A stretch of 64,000 nt of DNA from Comamonadaceae bacterium (lineage in GTDB: Bacteria > Pseudomonadota > Gammaproteobacteria > Burkholderiales > Burkholderiaceae_C). Both the position numbers and the translations under genes were made by a program. Position 1 is the first letter of the stretch. Every line of letters begins with the position of its first letter. Of this stretch, positions 1 through 8,619 are shown piece after piece. The notes beneath the pieces were generated by a model that saw only the letters and a program-made list of their open reading frames with translations, was not told where the DNA came from and did not search any database. The stretch is taken from positions 1-64,000 of the forward strand of contig CANGPN010000006.1 in NCBI GenBank assembly GCA_947456305.1. The letters are read 5' to 3'.

Positions 1-359
1 ACATGGGTTCGGACGCGGCGCAGGGCATGTCGAGGTTCTGTCACCTCGTAAATCCGCAGAAAAAAACTAACTGCAAACGACGAACGTTTCGCACTCGCGG
101 CTTAAACCCGCGAGCCTTGCAACAGTTGGCCGATAGGCTGGGCAAGGGCAGTCGCAAGACTGTCCAGGCTGCAAGGTAATTCATATGGGCTGGTCCTTTG
201 CCGGGTACCTTGGCGAGGGACGAGAAAATAGGGTACTGGTCCGCTATGCAGCGTGTCGCTGTGCGGCATAACGGATAAGACACAAACCAGACGACTACAC
301 ATGTAGAACTGTCCGAAAAAGGCTTGTGGACGGGGGTTCAAATCCCCCCAGCTCCACCA
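1..359 (+). ncRNA. ssrA: tmRNA (ssrA), 5' end cut by the window edge
   Basis: The RNA that rescues stalled ribosomes, acting as both tRNA and mRNA. The 3' end is a tRNA-Ala-like half with a T-arm (GGACGGGGGTTCAAATCCCCCC) closing in GCTCCACCA at 351-359. The tag reading frame begins at the resume codon GCA at 73 and ends at TAA 103-105, encoding ANDERFALAA, the Burkholderiales form of the tag. About 20 nt of the 5' acceptor arm appear to lie before base 1, since the window opens inside the conserved stretch that precedes the first pseudoknot. It is a one-piece tmRNA. Small ORFs on both strands of it are not genes. Confidence 0.95.
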
Positions 360-374
360 AATGCAAGTTTAAAG

Positions 375-407
375 GCCGCTAGGTATCACCACCTAGCGGC
401 TTTTTTT
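375..407 (+). terminator. Rho-independent terminator of ssrA
   Basis: A 10-bp perfect stem (GCCGCTAGGT / ACCTAGCGGC, 375-384 and 391-400) with a 6-nt loop is followed by seven T. It lies 16 nt after the CCA end of the tmRNA. It also lies downstream of the minus-strand gene that ends at 440, but on that strand only three T follow the stem, so it mainly serves ssrA. Confidence 0.9.
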
Positions 408-439
408 CTTGAGTAAACCAAGTATGTGTTGGTTAAATC

Positions 440-1978
440 TTAACGAAGCGATTTCAACACCTGCACGATACGACTGACTTGCTCTGGCGCGAGCTTCACA
501 CCTATCTTCATGGTGGTGCCGGGCGCATATGCGCTAGGGTCCAGCAAATAAGACGTCAAATTTGCTTCGTCCCATAGGCCTGTTTTTTTCTTCAATGATG
601 AGGAGAAGTATGCAAAATTTTGCGAAGCTATGCCTCTTCCGTACACCCCGTTCAATGCCGGGCCGAAGCCCGAGGTGACATCGGCGGCACCTGTAAATGA
701 ATGGCAGTTAACGCACAAACCCAGCGCATCTCCGCCCGGAATGTCCGGCATGGCCGAGTCGGCGTGCAAGCGCGCTTCGTCCGCACTGAGTTTCACCAAC
801 ACACCTTCGTCAGTGGTCAAAAAGATTTCACGGCCCAGCTGTTGTATGCCGCGCACGCGTTGACCGATGTGAATTTGTTCTATCGAATGCACATGATGGT
901 TGGCTAGCAGTCGAACGCGGTACAGGCTTTGCGCTTTCAACGAGCCCACCAATAAATCACCATCCCACTGGGGATGAAATCCTTGCAACTCAATGATGGC
1001 GCTAGGCGCAATAGAAGGTAACCAGTTGTAAATGGCTTCGCTGAACGCGCTGTGCTGGTCTTCAGCGCCTTTAGAGGAAGCCGTGCGTGCAGTGGAGGGC
1101 GGAAAATGAAAATAGCGAGTGCCTGCTATTTTGACGGGCCAGCCGTGATTTTGTCCGGGCATGAGGTAAGACAGCTTGTCACCACCGCGTTCACCGTTTT
1201 CAGTAAACCAGATTTGTCCGTTACGTCGCTTCGTCATACCAAGTGATATGCGATGGCCGCTACCGATTAAGGTGATTTTGCCCGAGGCGAGATCAAGCAC
1301 ATAGGATTTGCCGAAGCTGTGATCGGGGTCTTGCGCATAAGGTTTCTGGGGTGGGCCATCTTTCAAACTGCCGATCAAAAAATAAATGCTGTTGTCGCTG
1401 ACCTCAAGCACACAGTTATCCGCTGCCACTTCGTGATGATTGCTGTCGTACACGAACGCCCACTGCAATTCGCTGATAGATTTTTGTCTGTTCAATATCA
1501 GTTGAGCGATGGAGGTATGGTGAGAGCCGTCCAACTTGTCAACATAGTGAAAACAGGCAAACAAAGCATTCGATTGCTCATTGAACTTCATGTCTCTGAC
1601 GGTGACTTGCTGCTTAGGTATAGGCGGCAAGCCGGTTTCATGGAATTCATCGCCTTCAATGAAGCTCATATGGCCTGAAGAATCGCTGAGTATCAATTTG
1701 CCGTAAATGGCAGAAATCATGCCGGGAAAATGATTGGCATAGTGTTTGGGGTAACTGGTTTTGGTGACAGTCAGCGGCAGCAACATGCTGTCCACGACAT
1801 AGCTCAAATTGTCAACCGCTCGTCTGTTCAATCCGCATTCCGCGGATTCCCAGCAGACTGGTGCTTGGCTGGCTTGGCTTTCTTGTCGCTGAACATCTGC
1901 AAACACCGCCACAAAAGGTATCACGCACAAAGCCAAGTGACGGCGAAATTTCAGAGCAATCAATTCATATCCTTGCAT
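440..1978 (-). CDS. PQQ-dependent sugar (sorbosone/glucose-type) dehydrogenase fused to cytochrome c
   Basis: A 512-residue predicted periplasmic oxidoreductase. The N-terminal stretch (about residues 10-27) looks like a signal peptide. The middle is a soluble glucose/sorbosone dehydrogenase beta-propeller; its best marker is the blade with FTENGERGGDKLSYLMPGQN followed by HGWP, matching the family pattern EHGPxGGDE...PGxNYGWP. The C-terminal ~100 residues form a small cytochrome c domain with one heme motif CVNCH and a distal Met candidate in GTTMKIG. Such fusions pass electrons from the PQQ site to the attached heme and on to the respiratory chain. The start ATG directly abuts the stop of the LOG gene upstream (TGAATG), so translation is probably coupled. 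The substrate cannot be read from sequence. Confidence 0.8.
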   Translation of the reverse strand: MQGYELIALKFRRHLALCVIPFVAVFADVQRQESQASQAPVCWESAECGLNRRAVDNLSYVVDSMLLPLTVTKTSYPKHYANHFPGMISAIYGKLILSDSSGHMSFIEGDEFHETGLPPIPKQQVTVRDMKFNEQSNALFACFHYVDKLDGSHHTSIAQLILNRQKSISELQWAFVYDSNHHEVAADNCVLEVSDNSIYFLIGSLKDGPPQKPYAQDPDHSFGKSYVLDLASGKITLIGSGHRISLGMTKRRNGQIWFTENGERGGDKLSYLMPGQNHGWPVKIAGTRYFHFPPSTARTASSKGAEDQHSAFSEAIYNWLPSIAPSAIIELQGFHPQWDGDLLVGSLKAQSLYRVRLLANHHVHSIEQIHIGQRVRGIQQLGREIFLTTDEGVLVKLSADEARLHADSAMPDIPGGDALGLCVNCHSFTGAADVTSGFGPALNGVYGRGIASQNFAYFSSSLKKKTGLWDEANLTSYLLDPSAYAPGTTMKIGVKLAPEQVSRIVQVLKSLR

Positions 1979-2797
1979 TCAGTCCATGGCATAGAAAGTA
2001 CGTATGGCGTCCCAGGCCTCTTGAGCGGTATCTACCATGCGAAAGCAGGCCACATCTTGCGCGTTGATGGTACCGTGCTCCAACATGACATCTATATTTA
2101 TCACGCGCTTCCAGTAATCACTGCCAAACAGCAACACAGGTACTTGGGATACTTTGCGCGTTTGTACCAGCGTCAAAACTTCAAACAACTCGTCCAGGGT
2201 ACCAAATCCGCCGGGAAAAGCCACCAGGGCTTTGGCGCGTTTCATGAAATGCATTTTGCGGATCGCAAAGTAATGAAACTGAAAACACAAATGTGCAGTC
2301 ACATAGGGATTGGGCTGTTGTTCATGCGGTAGAGCGATGTTCAAAGCCACAGAAACAGCACCGGCTTCCGTGGCGCCGCGATTTGCAGCTTCCATGATGC
2401 CGCTGCCGCCACCGGTGCAAACAGTGAACTGCTGGGCGTGATCTGTAGCCTGCAATCCATGTGTAGCGACCAGCCGTGCAAACGCTCTGGCATGCTCGTA
2501 ATAGCCGGCGTTCTTGATTGCTGTACGGGCTTGAGTTAGCAAACCGGCGTCCGCACTGCGCTGGGCGAGTTGCAACATGGATTGGGCTTGTTCAAGCGAT
2601 ACAAAACGTGCGCTGCCGAACACCACCACGGTGTGTTTTATGCCAGCCTCTGCCTGGGCCAGATCAGGTTTGAGCAATTCAAGCTGCAAACGCACGCCGC
2701 GGTTTTCGTCACGCATCATGAATTGGGCATCGGTAAACGCTAGTTGCAGTGCTTGCGAGGAGGCTGTGTGGTCTTGCGTAGGCGGCTCGTTAGTCAT
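1979..2797 (-). CDS. LOG family protein (nucleotide 5'-monophosphate phosphoribohydrolase fold)
   Basis: A 272-residue Rossmann-fold protein of the TIGR00730/LOG group. It carries the family signature PGGFGTLDE in the C-terminal half and an N-terminal VVFGSAR strand-loop; the intermediate TGGGSGIMEAANRGA is the phosphate-binding segment. Family members release the base from a nucleoside monophosphate; plant LOG makes active cytokinin, and bacterial members hydrolyse AMP-like nucleotides. This is the longer bacterial form with an N-terminal extension of about 75 residues before the core. It is the first gene of a two-gene minus-strand unit and runs into the PQQ dehydrogenase with no gap. No functional link between the two is obvious. 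Confidence 0.85.
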   Translation of the reverse strand: MTNEPPTQDHTASSQALQLAFTDAQFMMRDENRGVRLQLELLKPDLAQAEAGIKHTVVVFGSARFVSLEQAQSMLQLAQRSADAGLLTQARTAIKNAGYYEHARAFARLVATHGLQATDHAQQFTVCTGGGSGIMEAANRGATEAGAVSVALNIALPHEQQPNPYVTAHLCFQFHYFAIRKMHFMKRAKALVAFPGGFGTLDELFEVLTLVQTRKVSQVPVLLFGSDYWKRVINIDVMLEHGTINAQDVACFRMVDTAQEAWDAIRTFYAMD

Positions 2798-2836
2798 TAT
2801 TTAATTATCTGTGTGAATCAGCTATATGATGAAGCT

Positions 2837-4201
2837 ATGAGTGTGAATATACGTTTTCTAGGCGGTGCAAGCACTGTCACCGGTTCCAAATACTGCGTTG
2901 AGTATGAGGGACAGCGGCTTTTGGTAGATTGTGGATTGTTCCAAGGCTATAAACAACTGCGCTTGCGTAACTGGAATCCCATGCCCGTGGCTGCGGCCAA
3001 GATTGATGCGGTGATTCTGACCCATGCGCATTTAGACCACAGCGGCTATGTGCCCATGCTGGCTCGTCAAGGTTTTACCGGGCGAGTCCACACCACTGCT
3101 GGTACGCGTGACATATGCAATATCTTGCTGCCCGACAGTGGACATATCCAAGAAGAAGACGCTTTTTTCGCCAACAAGCACCGTTTTTCCAAACACGAAC
3201 CCGCATTACCGCTTTACACCAAACTAGACGCCATACAGTGCATGCGTCAATTCCATGTCGAAAAATGGGGCAACTGGTTTGAGCCTGTCAAAGGCTGGAA
3301 AGCCATGTTTTCTTCCGCCGGCCACATACTTGGCGCCTCCAGTTTATTGCTGGAAGTGGCCGGTCGGCGCATCTTGTTTTCCGGGGATTTAGGAAGACCG
3401 GACGACAGCTTGATGAACCCGCCCGATCAACCACCACAGGCGGACACGGTATTGATCGAATCTACTTACGGGGATCGCAGTCACCCCTTGGATAAATTGA
3501 ATGACGAACTGAGTTCAGCCTTGAGTAAAGTAGCTGCCAGAGGCGGCGTTGCTGTTGTGCCGGTGTTCGCCGTAGGTCGGGCGCAAGCCATTCTGCACTG
3601 TATCGCTCAACTCAAAGCGCAAGACAAAATTCCTCATGGCTTACCGGTTTTTCTGGACAGCCCCATGGCTATTCACACCACTGCGCTTTTTCAAAAACAC
3701 ATGCCAGAGCACCGTTTGAGTGCAACTGAGGTCAACGCCATGGACCATGTGGCCACCATGGTCGAGACGCCGGAACAATCCAAGGCTTTGTTGAAACGCC
3801 ATGGTCCTATGGTGATATTGGCTGCCAGCGGCATGGCTACAGGCGGGCGCGTGCTTCACCATTTAGCCAATTACCTTGGGGATCACCGCAATATGGTGGT
3901 GTTAACCGGTTACCAATCCCCCGGTACACGCGGTGCGAGTCTGGCCGACGGCAGTACCTCGTTGCGCATACACGGCAAGGACGTACCGGTGCGCGCCGAG
4001 ATTGTGCAACTCACTTCGGCTTCTGCACATGCCGATGCCAATCAGCTGTTGTCATGGTTGCAACGCATGCCGGTGGCGCCCTCTCAGGTGTATGTGGTGC
4101 ACGGCGAAAACAAAGCTGCCGACACATTGCGCCAACGTATAGAACGCGAGTTGCATATGCGGGCCGTAGTGCCTGAACACGATTCTGTTTGGCCGGCCTG
4201 A
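2837..4201 (+). CDS. MBL-fold/beta-CASP ribonuclease-like protein
   Basis: A 454-residue metallo-beta-lactamase protein with RNA specificity domain, the YsxC-unrelated bacterial relatives of CPSF73. The metal motif THAHLDHSG is at about residues 65-73; further ligands are the H in SAGHILGASS, the D in FSGDLGRP and the C-terminal VVHGE. The beta-CASP domain is in the middle (VFLDSPMAIHTT) and the RMMBL-type segment at the end (SAHADANQLLSW, YVVHGE). It probably cuts or trims RNA in the cytoplasm. I chose the ATG at 2837 because homologues begin at IRFLGGASTVTGS; an upstream ATG at 2744 would overlap the divergent LOG gene. The next gene starts 5 nt after the stop. Confidence 0.85.
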   Translation: MSVNIRFLGGASTVTGSKYCVEYEGQRLLVDCGLFQGYKQLRLRNWNPMPVAAAKIDAVILTHAHLDHSGYVPMLARQGFTGRVHTTAGTRDICNILLPDSGHIQEEDAFFANKHRFSKHEPALPLYTKLDAIQCMRQFHVEKWGNWFEPVKGWKAMFSSAGHILGASSLLLEVAGRRILFSGDLGRPDDSLMNPPDQPPQADTVLIESTYGDRSHPLDKLNDELSSALSKVAARGGVAVVPVFAVGRAQAILHCIAQLKAQDKIPHGLPVFLDSPMAIHTTALFQKHMPEHRLSATEVNAMDHVATMVETPEQSKALLKRHGPMVILAASGMATGGRVLHHLANYLGDHRNMVVLTGYQSPGTRGASLADGSTSLRIHGKDVPVRAEIVQLTSASAHADANQLLSWLQRMPVAPSQVYVVHGENKAADTLRQRIERELHMRAVVPEHDSVWPA

Positions 4202-4206
4202 GCCCT

Positions 4207-4578
4207 ATGCGTGTGTTTGCAAGTTGCAGTTTCTTGCGTAATGCGATGGGAATAGGCTTGCGCACAGGTGTCGGTTCAGTGCTTTTGTTATTCAGTTGTT
4301 ATGTGTCTGTTCAGGCCGCTAGCAACCCTGATACTGCCACGCAATTGAAAGCCGACATGCTTACCGAAGTACCCGCTACCAGCTTGAGAGATTGTGACGT
4401 ATGCCCGGCCAAGCTATCTACCGCTGTACGGGAAATGCCCTTGCTTTCCAAGCGTTGCGACACTTGCACTGATACGACGCAAATGGATTTAGAGGACATG
4501 AGTTCTGACCATTCGATAGATTTTGCGCCGCGCCATGACCCAGTTCAGGAATCGCCTGAATCACTCAAACCTTTTTAA
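4207..4578 (+). CDS. Small exported protein with two CDxC motifs, unknown function
   Basis: A protein of 123 residues, or 110 if the ATG at 4246 is used. The second start gives a classic signal peptide (positive start, GSVLLLFSCYVSVQA, then cleavage near AA-S). The mature part is short, polar and contains two similar cysteine motifs, DCDVCP and RCDTCT, about 23 residues apart; the tail is acidic and Pro-rich. I do not recognise a family. It starts 5 nt after the MBL gene and ends 10 nt before arsC, so it is probably co-transcribed with arsC and the aquaporin gene. Vicinal thiols would suit binding of a soft metal or arsenite, but that is inference from context only. Confidence 0.6.
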   Translation: MRVFASCSFLRNAMGIGLRTGVGSVLLLFSCYVSVQAASNPDTATQLKADMLTEVPATSLRDCDVCPAKLSTAVREMPLLSKRCDTCTDTTQMDLEDMSSDHSIDFAPRHDPVQESPESLKPF

Positions 4579-4588
4579 AGGAGCCGCC

Positions 4589-5092
4589 ATGAGCGAACAC
4601 CAGCCTTTGAACGTATTGTTTTTGTGCACACATAACTCAGCCCGCAGCATTCTGGCTGAGGCTTTGCTCAATCACCTCGGACAAGGACGGTTCAAAGCTT
4701 TTTCTGCGGGCAGCAGCCCCAGAGACAATCAGCAACCGAATCCATTGGCTTTGGAGGTACTGCTCAAAGAAGGCATTGCCATTGAGACACTGCAAAGTAA
4801 AAGCTGGGATGTGTTCGCCTTGCCTGATGCGCCGCACATGGACTTGGTGATCACGGTGTGCGACAACGCCGCCGGCGAGGTATGTCCGTTTTGGCCTGGT
4901 CATCCGGCCACCGCACACTGGGGTTATGAAGACCCGTCTGCGGGTCAAGGAAGCGAAGATGAAAAGCGCATCGCATTTCTTAAAACGCTGCACATGATTC
5001 GTCGCCGGCTGGAGGTTTTCATCAATCTGCCTGAAGACAGTTTGCACAAAATGGTGTTGCAGCAAACGGCCAGAGACTTGGCGAAATCATGA
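4589..5092 (+). CDS. arsC: Arsenate reductase, low-molecular-weight phosphatase type
   Basis: A 167-residue ArsC of the thioredoxin-coupled LMW-phosphatase class, reducing arsenate to arsenite in the cytoplasm. The phosphate-binding loop CTHNSAR (CX5R) sits at residues 14-20, and the two relay cysteines are in VITVCDNAAGEVCPFWPG, followed by the typical HWGYEDPS. The start at 4589 has a good ribosome site (AAAGGAG, 8 nt upstream). The stop overlaps the start of the next gene in ATGA, so the two are translationally coupled. No arsR or arsenite pump (ArsB/ACR3) is adjacent. Confidence 0.9.
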   Translation: MSEHQPLNVLFLCTHNSARSILAEALLNHLGQGRFKAFSAGSSPRDNQQPNPLALEVLLKEGIAIETLQSKSWDVFALPDAPHMDLVITVCDNAAGEVCPFWPGHPATAHWGYEDPSAGQGSEDEKRIAFLKTLHMIRRRLEVFINLPEDSLHKMVLQQTARDLAKS

Positions 5093-5733
5093 AACTGAGC
5101 AAATGCCTGCTCGCTGAGTTCGCCGGTACTGCCGGTTTGTTGTGTGCCGTGATTGGATCGGGCATCATGGCCGAACAACTCTCTCAAGGGAATACAGCCG
5201 TGGCATTGCTGGCCAATACGCTGGCCACGGTGTTTGCTTTGTTCGTGTTGATTGAAACGCTGGGACCAGTCAGCGGTGCACATTTCAATCCCGTGGTTAC
5301 GTTGTTCATGGCTTGGCGAGACAAGGGATCCAAGACATCTGCGTTGTTGTATGTGCTGGCGCAATTGGCAGGTGCAGCAGTCGGAGCTTGGTTGGCGCAT
5401 GCCATGTTCAATCAGGATATCTTGCAATGGTCTGTCAAAGTCAGAACCGGCCCCGCGCAATGGCTGGCCGAGGCCATTGCCACAGCCGGATTGTTGTCAG
5501 TGATTTTGCTGTCATCCCAAAGCAAAGTTTCGGCAACCGTGGCATGTTACATAGGCGCGGCGTATTGGTTCACTGCCAGTACTTCTTTTGCCAACCCAGC
5601 GGCAGTCTTCGGTCGCATGATGAGCGATACGTTTGCAGGCATTCAGCCCGGTGATGCACCCGGGTTTGTGATTGCTCAGTGTGCGGCCGGTTTGCTGGTT
5701 GCAGCAGTCTACAACTTATTGAAAAAAGACTAA
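5089..5733 (+). CDS. aqpS: MIP/aquaporin-family channel, AqpS-like arsenite channel
   Basis: A 214-residue six-helix membrane channel of the aquaporin/glycerol facilitator family. The two half-helix motifs are present: NPVVT in SGAHFNPVVT and a variant NPAAVFGR in TSFANPAAVFGR. Coupling to arsC by a 4-nt overlap matches the arsC-aqpS arrangement known from Sinorhizobium meliloti ars operons, where the channel lets arsenite produced by ArsC leave the cell down its gradient. Assignment as arsenite channel rests on that context; the fold itself is clear. It ends 20 nt from the convergent sixA. Confidence 0.8.
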   Translation: MKLSKCLLAEFAGTAGLLCAVIGSGIMAEQLSQGNTAVALLANTLATVFALFVLIETLGPVSGAHFNPVVTLFMAWRDKGSKTSALLYVLAQLAGAAVGAWLAHAMFNQDILQWSVKVRTGPAQWLAEAIATAGLLSVILLSSQSKVSATVACYIGAAYWFTASTSFANPAAVFGRMMSDTFAGIQPGDAPGFVIAQCAAGLLVAAVYNLLKKD

Positions 5734-5752
5734 AGTGCTGCCAGTGAGATGG

Positions 5753-6214
5753 CTACAGCAACTCAGGGGTTTGCACCGTCAGCAGCATGGTTTGGTGTTG
5801 TTCGTCTTTGAAACGTGAACGCAACCACCAGACTGAACCTTTCTTCACCACCACCTCTTCCACTTGCATAGACATTAAGCGCGCAATCACATTGCCAATC
5901 AAGGGTTGATGAGTGACCAGAAGAACGCTGTGTTTATTCAGCGGCCACTGCGCCAGTGTCAGCACATCATCCACCGAGGCATTCGGCGACAGCTCTTCGC
6001 GCAGTTTGTACTTACGCCCCAGGGGGATGGCAGTTTGCTCTGCACGCATGGTCGGGCAACACAAGACTTTGGTGCTTTCAGGCAATTGACGCTCCAGCCA
6101 ATGCGCCATGCGCGCTGCCTGACGTTCACCTCTGGCGGTCAGCGGGCGATCGGCATCTGCCTGACCGTCTTGGGCTTCTACCGTTTCTGCATGACGCCAA
6201 AAAATCAAATCCAT
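5753..6214 (-). CDS. sixA: Phosphohistidine phosphatase SixA-like
   Basis: A 153-residue histidine phosphatase. The catalytic RHAE motif appears as FWRHAET at residues 5-11, the second arginine in RPLTARGERQA, and the second catalytic histidine in VTHQPLIG. Length and layout match SixA, which removes phosphate from phosphohistidine on phosphotransfer proteins. It is transcribed away from ugd and towards the aquaporin gene. Broad-specificity activity within the family cannot be excluded. Confidence 0.85.
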   Translation of the reverse strand: MDLIFWRHAETVEAQDGQADADRPLTARGERQAARMAHWLERQLPESTKVLCCPTMRAEQTAIPLGRKYKLREELSPNASVDDVLTLAQWPLNKHSVLLVTHQPLIGNVIARLMSMQVEEVVVKKGSVWWLRSRFKDEQHQTMLLTVQTPELL

Positions 6215-6296
6215 AGAAGTCAGTCTTGGTGCAGTTGAGTGGACAACTTAGTGACTTCAGACTGTACGAACAGGCCGTGACGTTTCGATGACAGGT

Positions 6297-6313
6297 TTTC
6301 ATCAAAACTTCAT
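6297..6313 (+). promoter_or_regulatory. Pho-box-like repeat upstream of ugd
   Basis: Two copies of a TTCAT unit lie at 11-bp spacing (TTTCAT-N5-CTTCAT), matching the architecture of the PhoB site TGTCAT-N5-TGTCAT with weak sequence agreement. It is 62 bp before the ugd start. A similar but better pair is found at 9898-9947. The call is tentative. Confidence 0.3.
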
Positions 6314-6374
6314 GAAACAGACAAGGATTTGTCACGCAGTTTTCCTAGGATATTCACAAAGAGGAAACAAAGCG

Positions 6375-7694
6375 ATGAAGATCACAGTTTTTGGTACTGG
6401 TTACGTGGGTTTGGTACAAGGAGCGGTGCTGGCAGACGCCGGTCATACCGTGACCTGTGTGGATATTGATGAAACCAAGCTGGCGCGTTTGAGAGATGGC
6501 GATATGCCGATTTTCGAGCCGGGTCTGGAATCTATTGTTAAAAATAATTATGCAGAAAACAGATTGATTTTCACTTCAGATGCTGCTGCTGCTTTGCAAC
6601 TAGCAGAGGTAGTTTTCATTGCCGTAGGCACGCCGCCTGATGAAGACGGCAGTGCTGATTTAAAGCATGTGTTGAAAGTTGCTGACACTGTCGGTCAACA
6701 TTTGAGCGCTTATGCCGTCGTGGTGAACAAATCTACTGTGCCGGTGGGAACCGCAGACAAGGTTAAATACGCGATCACGCAGGCTTTGAGTCAACGCGGC
6801 GTTAGCATTGAATTTGACGTAGTGTCTAACCCTGAATTTTTGAAAGAAGGCGCAGCGGTTGCAGACTGTCAACGACCGGATCGTATTGTCATCGGTACAG
6901 GCAGCCAGCGGGCAGAAAAAGTATTGCGCGAACTGTATGAGCCATTCAACCGTAATCACGACAAAATCATTGTCATGGGAATACGCAGTGCAGAGATGAC
7001 CAAGTACGCTGCAAATTGCATGTTGGCGACCAAGATCAGTTACATGAATGAATTGGCCAATCTGGCCGAAGCCGTGGGTGCAGACATTGAGTCTGTGCGT
7101 CAAGGCATAGGCAGCGACCAGCGTATCGGTTATCACTTTATTTATGCTGGTGCAGGTTACGGCGGCAGCTGTTTCCCCAAAGACGTCAGTGCACTGGTCA
7201 AAACCGCTCAGCAAATGGGGTACGAGCCTTTGATATTGAACGCAGTCGAAGCCCGCAACCAGGCGCAAAAACGTGTGATCTTCGACAAGATCAGCAGCCA
7301 TTTCGCCGATGAACTGAAGGGCAAAACCATAGCGCTGTGGGGCCTGTCATTCAAACCGAATACTGACGATATGCGTGAAGCGCCCAGCCGTGTGCTGATG
7401 GAGTCCTTGTGGAAGGCGGGAGTCAAAGTACAAGCCTATGACCCGGCAGCCATGGATGAGACGCAGCACATTTACGGTCAACAGCCCTTGCTGCAACTGT
7501 GCGGTACCAAAGAAGCCGCATTGGTAGGTGCTGACGCTCTGGTCATCATGACTGAATGGCGTCAGTTCAAAGCACCGGATTTTGAGTTGTTGAAAAATAC
7601 GCTCAAGCAACCGCTGATATTTGACGGCCGCAATCTCTTTGACCCGGCACGCATGCGTGAAAAAGGTTTTGTTTACAAAGGCATAGGCCGTTAA
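6375..7694 (+). CDS. ugd: UDP-glucose 6-dehydrogenase
   Basis: A 439-residue NAD-dependent enzyme oxidising UDP-glucose to UDP-glucuronate. The N-terminal Rossmann motif is [11 protein letters not shown]; the catalytic cysteine is in [12 protein letters not shown]; the third domain is complete ([22 protein letters not shown]). The ATG at 6375 follows GAGGAAAC and starts exactly at the conserved MKITVFG. UDP-glucuronate feeds polysaccharide or, in PlcP-containing bacteria, glucuronosyl-diacylglycerol. It converges on the PPK2 gene with only 3 nt between stops. Confidence 0.95.
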   Translation: MKITVFGTGYVGLVQGAVLADAGHTVTCVDIDETKLARLRDGDMPIFEPGLESIVKNNYAENRLIFTSDAAAALQLAEVVFIAVGTPPDEDGSADLKHVLKVADTVGQHLSAYAVVVNKSTVPVGTADKVKYAITQALSQRGVSIEFDVVSNPEFLKEGAAVADCQRPDRIVIGTGSQRAEKVLRELYEPFNRNHDKIIVMGIRSAEMTKYAANCMLATKISYMNELANLAEAVGADIESVRQGIGSDQRIGYHFIYAGAGYGGSCFPKDVSALVKTAQQMGYEPLILNAVEARNQAQKRVIFDKISSHFADELKGKTIALWGLSFKPNTDDMREAPSRVLMESLWKAGVKVQAYDPAAMDETQHIYGQQPLLQLCGTKEAALVGADALVIMTEWRQFKAPDFELLKNTLKQPLIFDGRNLFDPARMREKGFVYKGIGR

Positions 7695-7697
7695 GCC

Positions 7698-8606
7698 TTA
7701 ATACACCTCGGGTACATACATATCAGCAGGTACCGGATGACGTATGTAGTCCGGGTTGCGCACCCGCGCAGGTAAATCAATCGCCGGGTGTTCAATTTCG
7801 CTGTAAGGCATCAACGACAGCAAGTGATCTATGCAATTGAGTCGGGCCTTCTTTTTGTCCACCGCTTGCACTACCCACCACGGCGCTTCCGGTATGTGGG
7901 TGCGTTCAATCATGGCTTCTTTGGCGCGTGTATAGGCTTCCCAGCGCTTGCGGCTTTCCAGATCCATGGGGCTGAGTTTCCACTGCTTTAAGGGGTCGTG
8001 TATGCGTCCCAGAAAACGCGCGTGCTGCTCGTCATCTGTGATGGAGAACCAATACTTCACCAGTTGAATGCCGCTGCGCGAGAGCATTTTTTCAAACTCA
8101 GGCACCGAGCGGAAAAACTCTTCGTATTCTTCATCCGAGCAAAAGCCCATGACGCGTTCAACCCCTGCGCGGTTGTACCAGCTGCGGTCAAACAAAACGA
8201 TTTCCCCGGCAGCCGGTAAATGCGCCACATAGCGCTGAAAGTACCACTGGGTACGTTCGCGGTCATTCGGTGCCGGTAGCGCTGCGACGCGACAAATGCG
8301 CGGATTCAAGCGTTGGGTGATGCGTTTGATCACACCGCCTTTACCGGCAGCATCACGGCCTTCAAACAAAATCACCACACGGTGTTTGGTGGCAACCACC
8401 CAATCCTGTAACTTGACCAGTTCACCTTGCAAGCGCAACAGGTTCTTAAAGTATTGCAAGCGCTCCTGTCTGTCTTCCTGGGACGGTTGGTCATGGCTGT
8501 CCAGGTTGTCGTCCATTTCCAACTCGTACTCTTCGTCCAGGTTGTCCAGCATGTCCTCGCGGACACGTTGCAGCAAATGTTTGTCTATGTCTGTTTTATT
8601 TTGCAT
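7698..8606 (-). CDS. ppk2: Polyphosphate kinase 2
   Basis: A 302-residue PPK2 family protein, which moves phosphate between polyphosphate and nucleoside diphosphates. Walker A is FEGRDAAGKGG and the lid/Walker B part is LFDRSWYNRAGVE. The N-terminal 45 residues are acidic, and the C-terminal end matches single-domain class I enzymes. The ATG at 8606 gives the conserved length; an upstream in-frame start would overlap the glycosyltransferase gene that precedes it by 13 nt. Both genes are probably one transcript. Confidence 0.92.
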   Translation of the reverse strand: MQNKTDIDKHLLQRVREDMLDNLDEEYELEMDDNLDSHDQPSQEDRQERLQYFKNLLRLQGELVKLQDWVVATKHRVVILFEGRDAAGKGGVIKRITQRLNPRICRVAALPAPNDRERTQWYFQRYVAHLPAAGEIVLFDRSWYNRAGVERVMGFCSDEEYEEFFRSVPEFEKMLSRSGIQLVKYWFSITDDEQHARFLGRIHDPLKQWKLSPMDLESRKRWEAYTRAKEAMIERTHIPEAPWWVVQAVDKKKARLNCIDHLLSLMPYSEIEHPAIDLPARVRNPDYIRHPVPADMYVPEVY

Positions 8607-8619
8607 ATGAGTACTTTTT

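Noticed and set aside
41-341. Two ORFs of about 80 codons at the left edge
   Set aside because: They lie on the tmRNA and its complement and have no ribosome site.
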